Shown: positions 16,868 through 25,022 of the stretch, piece after piece
Layout of the letters: each line of letters begins with the position of its first letter
Position numbering within the stretch: the first letter of the stretch is position 1
From: Desulfococcaceae bacterium HSG9
Lineage (GTDB): Bacteria; Desulfobacterota; Desulfobacteria; Desulfobacterales; JAUCGF01
DNA: 64,000 bases
Direction of reading: 5' to 3'
Assembly (NCBI GenBank): GCA_030378005.1
Contig: JAUCGF010000085.1
Coordinates: 1-64,000, forward strand
Program-made: the position numbers and the translations under genes
The notes under the pieces: generated by a model
Told to the model about the DNA's origin: nothing
Database searches by the model: none
Seen by the model: the letters and a program-made list of their open reading frames with translations, nothing else

Positions 16868-18505
16868 ATGCAAAACGGGTTTGAAACCGAACGAAGAGAA
16901 TTGCTTGCCGCACTATATACCGAAAACTTTGGCAATGTAGAAAATATCTGTCAACGAATCACGGCAAAAACAATCAGACAATCTTTTCTGACCGAAGTCG
17001 ATCAAAAAACTCTCAACCAGATACTTCATTCATTTAAACGCTTTGATAGCGCTGTTAAAACGCATTGCAGCCCTTCCACCTTCCCTGATATCCGTCGCCT
17101 GCGGCAAAAAATGATCGACATCGTCAGACAGCAAACTCGTGATGTCAGCTACGTGGAATATGCCGAATGGCGCGATAAAATAGAATTGAGCGACAAACAG
17201 TTTAAAGTGCTGCTAAAAACTGTCGCTTCATTACAGATGACTGTCGGATGCAGCAATTTTTGCCGCAGATGTAATGAATGGGCGCTTCCCGGCGTAAGAA
17301 AGCAATTCACCTTTGATGCGGTCAAAAAATTAATAGAACGCTTATTTAAGGCCGGCAATGATGAATTTGTCCTTTACAGCGCTTCCGATCCGTTAGACTG
17401 GCACGATGGCCGTAATAAAATCACCGCTATTCTTCAATTTATGGCGGCCCGAGGTTATAAACCACGCTATGGCTTATTGACCAAAGCACCCCGCGGCACT
17501 GAAAGCGTCATGCTGGCTTTGATCGAAATGGATGCCGACATGGCTGTAAGTATGACCGCCAAAAACCGTACCAAAATCAGAAAAATTGAAAGCCAGGCGG
17601 GTCGGCGATTATCCGTTCAGCATGATTCCGATCAACTTTTGATTCCGGCCGGCCTTGATGAAGACCTGACAACCATAAAATCATCAATCACCGATAATTA
17701 CGGCGCTGAAATCACACCTGAAGGCGTGTTTTTAATTATTCCGACCTTTACAAGCGCTTTGAACCCGACCGGCCAGGCACGCATACCGATACATAAAAAT
17801 ACAGATTTTTTTATGCCGCTGAAAACCGGCCGTAACGCGCTGACGATTGAATATTTCAAGCCCTTTAAAGCGTTGAATCATGAAGGCCGTGAGTTTTTCT
17901 TTGACACGCTTCTTGAACCGCAAATCGAAAATATTTTATCAGACAACAGCTCTGATACAGTGACTCCCCCGGGGATGATGAATCTGCGTGAATATTTTTC
18001 CACCTATCTGCCGGAGATTGTGATGCGTCGCCGAAAAATGCTCCGGCCGGTTATCAAAAAATTGCAACAGGAAATATTGCATCCGCAAATTGAGGATAAA
18101 GCGCAACGCAAGCGTCACTATGCCCTTTTTAAAAAAAAGGTGAATAACTATCTGGAGTTCTGCCGCATGGAAAGTGTCATCCAATTTAAAAAAAACGCTT
18201 TGGCTTTTTATTTGAAAGAGATCGCCGATTATCTGCAACATCATCCGAATGAACGCGAAATCATTAAACATCTTAGAAAAAATGATAAAACACAGTATGA
18301 AAATAAATTTTCCGGAATGTTTGACAATTATGGTGATACCATCGAAAATTTTTTGCTGGAAACAGATCATCAGGTATATGAGCGGTTTCAGTTTTTGATA
18401 GACCTGCTGATAAATAATCCGTTTCATAAAGCTATTAAAAGATTTATTGATACGAATCCGGTAAGATACGATTCCGATAAAGATAAGTTTGTCAAAGCTT
18501 GTTGA
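16868..18505 (+). CDS. Uncharacterised radical SAM protein
   Basis: 545 residues. The cluster motif C-SNF-C-RR-C (CX3CX2C) lies at about residues 126-133 in LQMTVGCSNFCRRCNEW, followed by family-type strands FVLYSASDPLDW and YGLLTKAPRG, so a partial TIM barrel of a radical SAM enzyme is likely from about 115 to 320. The first 110 residues and the last 200 are helical and match nothing I recognise. No SPASM or second cluster motif is visible. It ends 30 bases before the phosphopantetheinyl transferase gene on the same strand, which suggests a link with the carrier-protein-dependent lipid synthase at 25 kb. Confidence 0.75.
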   Translation: MQNGFETERRELLAALYTENFGNVENICQRITAKTIRQSFLTEVDQKTLNQILHSFKRFDSAVKTHCSPSTFPDIRRLRQKMIDIVRQQTRDVSYVEYAEWRDKIELSDKQFKVLLKTVASLQMTVGCSNFCRRCNEWALPGVRKQFTFDAVKKLIERLFKAGNDEFVLYSASDPLDWHDGRNKITAILQFMAARGYKPRYGLLTKAPRGTESVMLALIEMDADMAVSMTAKNRTKIRKIESQAGRRLSVQHDSDQLLIPAGLDEDLTTIKSSITDNYGAEITPEGVFLIIPTFTSALNPTGQARIPIHKNTDFFMPLKTGRNALTIEYFKPFKALNHEGREFFFDTLLEPQIENILSDNSSDTVTPPGMMNLREYFSTYLPEIVMRRRKMLRPVIKKLQQEILHPQIEDKAQRKRHYALFKKKVNNYLEFCRMESVIQFKKNALAFYLKEIADYLQHHPNEREIIKHLRKNDKTQYENKFSGMFDNYGDTIENFLLETDHQVYERFQFLIDLLINNPFHKAIKRFIDTNPVRYDSDKDKFVKAC

Positions 18506-18535
18506 ATTGCAGCAACCATACGCCATCCTGATATA

Positions 18536-19351
18536 ATGACATTGCCGCTTTACAAAAAACGCACCACTCTGAAACTTGTGCCAGGTGAAATTCATTTATG
18601 GCTTGTTTTTTCCGATGAAATCCGGGAAGCATCGTTATTTAAAGCTTATAATGATTTGATGACTTCAGAAGAAAGGGTGCGCGGACGTCGATTCCGGTTT
18701 GCCAGGCATCAACGTCAATTTGCTGTTACACGCGCGCTGGTGCGTACGACATTATCCCGTTACAGTCATATCAAACCTCATCAATGGCGATTTGACAAAA
18801 ATCCTTATGGCCGTCCTGAAATTAAAACATCTCAAAATTCACTTGGCCTGCAATTCAACCTGTCTCACACAAACGGCCTTATTGTGTGTGCGGTAACCCA
18901 AGGCGCGTCAAAAGCTGAATGCGCTATCGGGGTTGATGTTGAAAGTATCGAACGCAAAGGCGCTACCATTGAAATTGCCGACCGTTTTTTTTCAAATCTG
19001 GAATCCGCCGACTTGCGAAATATTCCGGAAAAGGACAGGCGCTTACGTTTTTTTGATTATTGGACGTTAAAAGAAGCTTACATTAAAGCCTGTGGCATGG
19101 GTTTGAGCATACCGCTGAAACAATTCAGTTTCCATATCACCCACCAGGAACCCCTATCGATTTCATTTGCACCTGAACTGAAAGATGATCCGCGATGCTG
19201 GCAATTCTGGCTTCTCAACCCGACGCAACATCATCGAGTTGCGCTGGCTGTTCGACTTAAACAGGAGTTGGTCTGCCAACTCATTTTGAAAAAGGTTACA
19301 CCTCTGTCAACAGAGCAATCGTTCGAATGCCCATTTTGGGGCGGTGTCTGA
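18536..19351 (+). CDS. Sfp-type 4'-phosphopantetheinyl transferase
   Basis: Transfers the phosphopantetheine arm of coenzyme A to acyl carrier domains. Characteristic blocks are FRFARHQRQFAVTRALVR (about 52-69), FNLSHTNGL (about 109-117), the metal-binding IGVDVE (about 133-138) and FDYWTLKEAYIKACGMGLSIPL (about 179-200). The 271-residue length is normal. Sfp-type enzymes typically serve PKS, NRPS and PUFA synthases, and the KS-CLF-AT-DH synthase lies 5.7 kb downstream on the same strand, although this window has no visible ACP domain for it to act on. Confidence 0.93.
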   Translation: MTLPLYKKRTTLKLVPGEIHLWLVFSDEIREASLFKAYNDLMTSEERVRGRRFRFARHQRQFAVTRALVRTTLSRYSHIKPHQWRFDKNPYGRPEIKTSQNSLGLQFNLSHTNGLIVCAVTQGASKAECAIGVDVESIERKGATIEIADRFFSNLESADLRNIPEKDRRLRFFDYWTLKEAYIKACGMGLSIPLKQFSFHITHQEPLSISFAPELKDDPRCWQFWLLNPTQHHRVALAVRLKQELVCQLILKKVTPLSTEQSFECPFWGGV

Positions 19352-19394
19352 ATGAAAAATGTTAAAATTCAAAAAAATCAATATAACCCGATTC

Positions 19395-19528
19395 TCGTCA
19401 GTTACAAGTTTTAAATTTAAAGTTTGAAGTTATTTCGTAACTACATGAATTCATTGAAACTAACAAGATTTGTGCCATTTTTTCACTTTCAATGATTTCA
19501 ATAACTTACAAGAACTTATGACTGACGA
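19395..19528. repeat. 134-bp palindromic element, copy A
   Basis: Begins CGTCAGTTACAAGTT and ends AACTTATGACTGACG; inner arms GAATTCATTGAAA and TTTCAATGATTTC. The whole unit can form a long imperfect hairpin. A shorter copy with the same arms lies at 46296-46400 and a half copy at about 55187-55232. It lies in the 379-base gap 19352-19730 after the phosphopantetheinyl transferase. Confidence 0.85.
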
Positions 19529-19611
19529 ACCCGATTGTATAACCGCTATATTTGACAGAAAATAAGTTTATATTTATATTAGGAACGCGAATTAAATAAC
19601 TTACCCATCAG

Positions 19612-19661
19612 GAGTGCTGATTTTAGTTTGCGTTACGGGCAAACTGAAGTTTGCACTCCTC
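19612..19661. repeat. GGAGTGC..AGTTTGC / GCAAACTGAAGTTTGCACTCC palindrome
   Basis: Well preserved copy of the GGAGTGC family in the same gap as the 134-bp palindrome, 70 bases before the SpoIIM-like gene. Confidence 0.85.
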
Positions 19662-19730
19662 TTTGATAATATGTGTAAATGACGATAACCGATGATAGAA
19701 ACCTGAATCCCCTGACTGTCAAAGTTCACG

Positions 19731-20738
19731 ATGATTATAGATTTAAGCAAATTCATATCCGCTGAAAAACCGTATTGGGACGAACTGGAAAAAATTCTTG
19801 ATCTTGTGGAAAAAAAACCTGAACTGGGGATGTCGCCAGAGCGTGTGAAGCGGTTTCATTATTTATATCAACGTGCCGCAGCGGACCTTGCCAAAATCAT
19901 GACGTTTTCGGCGGAGCCTCATATTCGCCAATATTTGGAACAAATCGTCAGCCGCACTTACGGCGAAATCTATGAATCCCGTGACGCATCATCCACATGG
20001 TCGCCGCTAAAATGGTTTTGGCAGACTTTTCCCCAAATCTTCCGCACCCATATCCGTAAATTTTGGCTGGCGCTGATTACCATGCTGATCGGCTGCCTTT
20101 TAGGTGGGTTGCTTGTCGCTATTGACCCGTCGTCCAAGGAATTTTTGTTGCCTTTCAGCCATTTACACGATGATGCGTCTGAGCGAGTGGCCAAAGAGGA
20201 AAGCTCATCAAAAGATCGCCTGGCCGGCAGCAAAGCCAATTTTTCTTCCTATCTGATGACACACAATACCCGTGTTTCAATATTCACCCTGGCATTGGGT
20301 ATCACTTATGGCGTTGGCACCTTGATCTTGCTGTTTTATAATGGTGTGATTCTTGGCGCTGTTTTTTGGGATTATATCGCGGCCGGTGAAACTCCGTTTT
20401 TGTTAGGATGGCTCCTGCCGCATGGTGCGGTGGAAATTCCGGCAATATTGGTGGCCGGACAAGCCGGATTGGTGCTGGCCGGCGCTCTGATTGGCTGGGG
20501 GCGTCCGTTAAGTTTGCGGATGCGGTTCAGGGCAATATCTGACCATTTGGTAACATTGATCGGAGGATGCGCAATCATGCTGATCTGGGCTGGCATTGTT
20601 GAATCTTTTTTTTCCCAGTACCATGAACCGGTTATTCCATATTCGGTGAAAATCGCTTTCGGCGTAACTGAAATCATACTTCTGATTTTATTTTGGCAAC
20701 GTGCCGGTCGTTCGTCGGGCGTGAAACGTGATATTTGA
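19731..20738 (+). CDS. SpoIIM/DUF95 family membrane protein
   Basis: 335 residues. The N-terminal 110 residues are soluble and helical with the family pattern FISAEKPYWDELEKIL and RVKRFHYLYQRAAADLA. Six hydrophobic segments follow (about 118-138, 185-215, 222-240, 245-262, 281-300, 307-325). In many bacteria such genes sit with RDD, MoxR and DUF58 genes, and here an RDD gene follows immediately. The role of the family outside spore formers is unknown. The last residues, SSGVKRDI, are encoded by the start of a GTGAAACGTGATA repeat, so the native C-terminus has been changed by repeat sequence. Confidence 0.85.
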   Translation: MIIDLSKFISAEKPYWDELEKILDLVEKKPELGMSPERVKRFHYLYQRAAADLAKIMTFSAEPHIRQYLEQIVSRTYGEIYESRDASSTWSPLKWFWQTFPQIFRTHIRKFWLALITMLIGCLLGGLLVAIDPSSKEFLLPFSHLHDDASERVAKEESSSKDRLAGSKANFSSYLMTHNTRVSIFTLALGITYGVGTLILLFYNGVILGAVFWDYIAAGETPFLLGWLLPHGAVEIPAILVAGQAGLVLAGALIGWGRPLSLRMRFRAISDHLVTLIGGCAIMLIWAGIVESFFSQYHEPVIPYSVKIAFGVTEIILLILFWQRAGRSSGVKRDI

Positions 20739-20799
20739 AACGTGATACTTGAAACGTGATGCGTGAAACGTGAAACGTGAAAGATGAAACATGAATTCA
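20719..20799. repeat. GTGAAACGTGATG tandem repeat across a gene boundary
   Basis: Six or so units of TGAAACGTGAT(A/G) and relatives. The array supplies the last codons and stop of the SpoIIM-like gene and, if the upstream ATG 20784 is used, the first codons of the RDD gene. Confidence 0.85.
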
Positions 20800-20822
20800 C
20801 GCTCTGGAATTATTTTAAAAAT

Positions 20823-21596
20823 ATGACAACAAATCGAACCGGCACATTGAGGATTGAAACACCGGAAGGCATCGTTTTTTCCATGCAACTGGCCGGGCCG
20901 TTGACCCGATTTCTGGCTTGGTGCGTTGACATGGCCTGTATTTCGGCAATCACAGGCGGGCTGAATACGCTGCTCGGTGTGCTGGGCATAATCAGCCGTG
21001 ATATTGCGATGGCAGCGACCGCTTTGGCATATTTTGTCGTTACAGTGGGCTATGGAATGGCCATGGAATGGTTCTGGCACGGTCAGACAGTGGGCAAACG
21101 CTTGATGCACTTGCGCGTGGCGGATGCGCAAGGCTTGCGTCTTCAATTCAGCCAGATCGCTATTCGCAATCTGATGCGGTTTGTTGACAGCCTGCCCGCT
21201 TTTTATATGGTGGGCGGAGTTGCCTGTCTGTTAAGCGCCAAAGCCCAGCGTCTCGGTGATTTGGCTGGCAATACGATTGTTGTGTGGATTCCACGAATAT
21301 CACAGCCGGATTTGAAGCAGTTGTTAAAGGACAGCCCCAATTCTTTCACCGCTTATCCCCAATTATGCGCCCGCCTGCGCCAGCGTGTTCTGCCGCGTGA
21401 AGCCAATTTGGCGCTTCAGGCCCTTCTCAGACGCGATGAACTTGCGGATGACGCACGGGTCAAATTATTTAAAGAGATGGCCGACTATTTCAGGACAATT
21501 GTTGCGTTCCCTCAAGAAGCTGATGACAGCATTTCCGATGAGCAATATGTTCGTAATGTGGCGGATATTCTGTTTTCGGCAAAGTTGCACATATAA
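20823..21596 (+). CDS. RDD family membrane protein
   Basis: RDD domain protein with membrane segments at about 25-50 (RFLAWCVDMACISAITGGL, with the Arg and Asp of the family motif), 55-80 and 130-150. Signature blocks are GQTVGKRLMHLRV (about 88-100) and AQRLGDLAGNTIVVW. A soluble C-terminal helical region of about 90 residues follows. I take ATG 20823 (MTTNRTGT) because the frame before it (from ATG 20784) is encoded by repeat sequence. Likely cotranscribed with the SpoIIM-like gene. Confidence 0.85.
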   Translation: MTTNRTGTLRIETPEGIVFSMQLAGPLTRFLAWCVDMACISAITGGLNTLLGVLGIISRDIAMAATALAYFVVTVGYGMAMEWFWHGQTVGKRLMHLRVADAQGLRLQFSQIAIRNLMRFVDSLPAFYMVGGVACLLSAKAQRLGDLAGNTIVVWIPRISQPDLKQLLKDSPNSFTAYPQLCARLRQRVLPREANLALQALLRRDELADDARVKLFKEMADYFRTIVAFPQEADDSISDEQYVRNVADILFSAKLHI

Positions 21597-21615
21597 TGAT
21601 AGTGATATGAACAAT

Positions 21616-21650
21616 CAGTAGATGGAATGCTGACTTCAGTTTGCACTCCT
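21616..21650. repeat. CAGTAGATGGA arm with inserted GTGC..GCACTCC motif
   Basis: A left arm of the CAGTAGATG family (also at 55.3, 55.6 and 59.6 kb) joined directly to a copy of the GTGCTGACTTCAGTTTGCACTCC family. The right CATCTACTG arm is missing. Confidence 0.7.
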
Positions 21651-21672
21651 TCCCAAAAGGAATACATACAAC

Positions 21673-24600
21673 ATGACAACATTTCAAATCCTTCATATTT
21701 CCGACCTGCATATATCGGTAAAAGACAATTTTGACAGGTCGCTTGTGCTTGATCCTTTGATTGAGCGTGTCAAAAAAGATCGAGATAACGGCTTGAAGCC
21801 TGAAATTGTTGTTGTCAGCGGAGATATCGCTTTTCAAGGCCTGGCAAAAGAGTATGAGCTGGCTCAGGAATTTTTTGGTGATCTGCTTGAAGCGCTTGAG
21901 TTGGATGATGACCGCATTTTCATTGTTCCGGGAAATCACGATGTGAACCGTAAAAAGTACCGGCCATCGGATATCCCTCAATATGAAAATATGCGCCAAT
22001 TGAATGAAGAGCTTGAAAATTCCGATTTTCGGGCTGATCTGTTCAAGGGCATGAATGACTATTTCAATTATATGGAAGTTCACCACAAGCATTTAAAACT
22101 GTTAGATGAGCGTCTCGCGCCTTTTGTGAATATTTATGAAGCGGTCTGCGGTAAACGCATCGGTTTGGCAGGGTTGAATTCGGCCTGGATGTGCCGTAAA
22201 TTACCGGATGATAAAAAGGATGAAAAAAAGATTGCCTTGGGCGAATATCAAGTGAGCCAGGCGATGAAGCAATTAAATAAACTGGGAGAGACCGATCTAA
22301 TGATTGCTGTTTTTCACCATCCTTTGCAGTGGTTTTGGCAGAAAGACATGCAACGAAACCGGCATTATTTCAATAATACTGTTATCCTTTGCGGCCATCT
22401 GCATGACGCTGCCGGCGGTTATTTTAACGGCTTGGATGGCCGGTTTTATCAATTTCAGGCCGGCGGCGCCTATCTAAGCAGTGAATCGGATTGGCCCGCC
22501 CGATTCACTTATATCACATTTGATTGGAGCCAAAATCTGATCCGGCTGGATTTTCGAAAATTTGTAAGCCCCAAACGGCGTTGGAGCATTGACGGCGACA
22601 CCGGGGATGACGGCAAAAAATATTTTGAACTGCATCGTCAGGAAAGGATAGCTCCTCAGGTCGATGTGGCGCCTCTGCCGGATTTCCCTCCTGACTATCC
22701 ACAATGGATCAAGCACAATTTTGGTCACATGGACGCGGATAAATTGTACGGTAAAGGAGATGCCTTTCCACTGAGTCTGCCGGAAATATTTATTCCGCTT
22801 TATTGCGATGAACCGGCAGAGGATGTGGAAACCTTGATCGCCAAAAGCGATTATCTTTTGGCAGAAGGGCGTCCCGGTTCAGGAAAGACCACGCTTTTAA
22901 GACATCTGGCCTATTGCCTGATACCTGAAAACAGAGACCGTTTACAAACAGAGGGCCTGGCGGGTTATCTTCCCTTGTTGATTCGTCTGAGTGAGGTGAA
23001 CGAATTTTTTACTGGTCCGGCCATTCGGCAAAACCACAGACAGAATGCAGAAAACATTTTGGATTGGTTTTTTGAATTTAAAATGAGTGCTGCATTGAGC
23101 TTAACCATTGCCTCGGCTTTTATCAAAGCTGGAAAAGCGATCATTCTGTTAGACGGCCTGGATGAACTGTTACCCAAGCACAGGCAAACCGTTATAAATG
23201 CGTTTGTCGATTTAAGGATGCGTTACAAAGACTGTAAATTGGTTTGTACCAGTCGGCCCCACGGCATCAACGGCGCTGTTGTCAAGCATTTTGCCAACCG
23301 GCATATCAAAATTCTGGCGCTGAACCGCGAACAGGTGAATCTGTTTATCAATAAATGGTTTACCCATTTTTATCCCGGAACATCGGGCATTGGCCGCAAA
23401 AATGCGGATGCCATGATCAGTGCCATCCGCACGCATCCCGCTATCGACAAATTGACCGACACCCCGTTAATGCTCACCGCGATTTGCATCCTTTATCACG
23501 ACGGCAAAGAGCTTCCTGACCAACGCGCGGAATTGTATAAAAAATTTATTGACAATATGTTATACCGTCGCTTCAGTGATTCAGAGCGCGTGCATCAATA
23601 TTTAAAAACCCTGGCATTTGAGATGCATGAAAAAGGCGTAACGGCTGAAGACCGTAATTTTGCAGAACAGGTGCTGCAAGAGATTTATACTCGCGAACCG
23701 GAAGAAACCGTGCAGGTCTATAAAAGACGCATCCGGGCGCTGTTTGATGATATCGAACCGCGTTGCGGATTGTTGAAATTCGGCAATGGCCAATACAGCT
23801 TCTGGCATTTGACGTTCCAGGAATTTTTGTGCGCGGATTACATCAAAGACAATCATTCGGATCAGGTTAAGGCGATTGCCCCTTATTGGGAAAACAAATG
23901 GTACCGCGAGGTTGTTCAACTCTATATCGGTTATGTGAGCATCGAAAATAAACAGACGGCCAATGATATTATCGCCTCGGTTATTGATTTCCCTGATGAA
24001 CCGCCCTTTAAACGCTGGCGTTTGGCGGGGCATGCTATGCTGGATATTCATCCGAACAGAAGAATTGACGGCGTTGTGGCGAATGTTAAAAACCGTATGC
24101 TGGAAATTATTGATTCAGAGGCAACGCCCGTGATACGCGCCGAAAGCGGTGAAATTTTGGGCTGGCTGGGTGATGATCGGGATTTGAAGAAATTCATTCC
24201 CATTTCGACGGGTGAGTATCCTATCGAAAAAGGGAAACGTTTTATTAAGGCGTTTGAAATCGCTGAATATCCGGTTACAAATACGTGGTTTGCCGAATTC
24301 ATTGCAGCGGGCGGGTATGAAAATCTGGAATCCTGGAGCCTTGAGGGCAAAAAATGGCTTAAAGATAGGGACGCAAAACAGCCTAAATATTGGAATAACC
24401 GAAAGTGGAAATGCCCCAACGCGCCGGTGGTGGGCGTGTGCTGGTATGAGGCCGATGCTTTCTGCCGTTGGTTGACCTTGAAAAGGCAAGATGGTTGGGT
24501 TTACCGGTTGCCGGATGAAAATGAATGGGAGGCGGCCGCATCTGGATTCGATAAACGGGAGTATCCGTGGGGGGAATGGAAAGAGGGGCATTGCAATTCA

Positions 24601-24903
24601 GGAGAAAGCGAAATAAAGAAAACATCACCGGTCGGTATTTTTAAAAACGGTAAGACGCCTGAAGGCGCAGTCGATATGGCGGGCAATGTTTGGGAGTGGA
24701 CATGTTCTGATGATAAATCTGAAAATATCCTTGATGATTTTACTTATGAGGAGGAACTGAAAAAAGTTCTGTCACTGCCGGTTTTGCGCGGCGGGTCGTG
24801 GGCCTCGGCCATAATGGCATGCGCTGCGCTAACCGGTCTCAGGTACGACCCGAACGACAGAAACGATGATGTTGGATTTCGTTGTTCCAAGACTAAAATT
24901 TAA
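21673..24903 (+). CDS. Calcineurin-like phosphoesterase - NACHT NTPase - FGE-sulfatase (C-type lectin fold) protein
   Basis: 1076 residues with three recognisable parts. Residues 1-300 are a metallophosphoesterase with every metal motif: ISDLHIS, VVSGDIAF, VPGNHDVN, FHHPLQW and CGHLHD. Residues about 380-720 are a NACHT-type STAND NTPase: P-loop GRPGSGKTTL with Lys405, Walker B ILLDGLDEL with Asp497, then CTSRPHG. Residues 740-830 look like HEAT-type helices. Residues 840-1076 are an FGE-sulfatase/SUMF1 domain: FEIAEYPVTNTWFAEF, RLPDENEWEAAA, GNVWEWTCSDD, LRGGSW and GFRC. The build is that of bacterial NLR-like conflict proteins: effector, switch, sensor (inference). It stands alone with no transcriptional partner. 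The C-terminal 40 residues resemble a retroelement-diversified tail. Confidence 0.88.
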   Translation: MTTFQILHISDLHISVKDNFDRSLVLDPLIERVKKDRDNGLKPEIVVVSGDIAFQGLAKEYELAQEFFGDLLEALELDDDRIFIVPGNHDVNRKKYRPSDIPQYENMRQLNEELENSDFRADLFKGMNDYFNYMEVHHKHLKLLDERLAPFVNIYEAVCGKRIGLAGLNSAWMCRKLPDDKKDEKKIALGEYQVSQAMKQLNKLGETDLMIAVFHHPLQWFWQKDMQRNRHYFNNTVILCGHLHDAAGGYFNGLDGRFYQFQAGGAYLSSESDWPARFTYITFDWSQNLIRLDFRKFVSPKRRWSIDGDTGDDGKKYFELHRQERIAPQVDVAPLPDFPPDYPQWIKHNFGHMDADKLYGKGDAFPLSLPEIFIPLYCDEPAEDVETLIAKSDYLLAEGRPGSGKTTLLRHLAYCLIPENRDRLQTEGLAGYLPLLIRLSEVNEFFTGPAIRQNHRQNAENILDWFFEFKMSAALSLTIASAFIKAGKAIILLDGLDELLPKHRQTVINAFVDLRMRYKDCKLVCTSRPHGINGAVVKHFANRHIKILALNREQVNLFINKWFTHFYPGTSGIGRKNADAMISAIRTHPAIDKLTDTPLMLTAICILYHDGKELPDQRAELYKKFIDNMLYRRFSDSERVHQYLKTLAFEMHEKGVTAEDRNFAEQVLQEIYTREPEETVQVYKRRIRALFDDIEPRCGLLKFGNGQYSFWHLTFQEFLCADYIKDNHSDQVKAIAPYWENKWYREVVQLYIGYVSIENKQTANDIIASVIDFPDEPPFKRWRLAGHAMLDIHPNRRIDGVVANVKNRMLEIIDSEATPVIRAESGEILGWLGDDRDLKKFIPISTGEYPIEKGKRFIKAFEIAEYPVTNTWFAEFIAAGGYENLESWSLEGKKWLKDRDAKQPKYWNNRKWKCPNAPVVGVCWYEADAFCRWLTLKRQDGWVYRLPDENEWEAAASGFDKREYPWGEWKEGHCNSGESEIKKTSPVGIFKNGKTPEGAVDMAGNVWEWTCSDDKSENILDDFTYEEELKKVLSLPVLRGGSWASAIMACAALTGLRYDPNDRNDDVGFRCSKTKI
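24781..24897 (+). other. Candidate variable region of a diversity-generating retroelement target
   Basis: The 3' end of the FGE domain reads LRGGSW - short unusual run - C - LRYDPNDRNDDVGFRC. In known DGR targets with this fold, the segment between GGSW and GFR is the variable repeat and is rich in codons derived from AAY. Here GAC, AAC, TAC, GAT and ATA codons alternate with invariant CCG, AGA and GTT GGA TTT CG. No reverse transcriptase and no template repeat is visible in the window, so this is a suggestion only. Confidence 0.4.
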
Positions 24904-24977
24904 CCTTTGGACTTTTATCCCTTTACCGCCGGAGGCCGCGAATTTTTTTCAATTTTAATGGTTTCAACACGCTATAA

Positions 24978-25020
24978 AATAACTTGTAACTTTAAACTTA
25001 AAACTTGTAACTTCAAAAAC
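24978..25020. repeat. AACTTGTAACTT tandem repeat
   Basis: AACTTGTAACTTTAAACTTAAAACTTGTAACTTC directly before the start codon of the lipid synthase. No ribosome-binding site is visible here; the repeat occupies the place. Family also at 50.4, 55.0, 55.7 and 59.5 kb. Confidence 0.8.
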
Positions 25021-25022
25021 GT

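Noticed and set aside
17939-18595. 218-codon minus-strand open frame
   Set aside because: Antisense to the radical SAM and phosphopantetheinyl transferase genes, rich in Phe/Ile/Lys in the way of shadow frames; no start signal.
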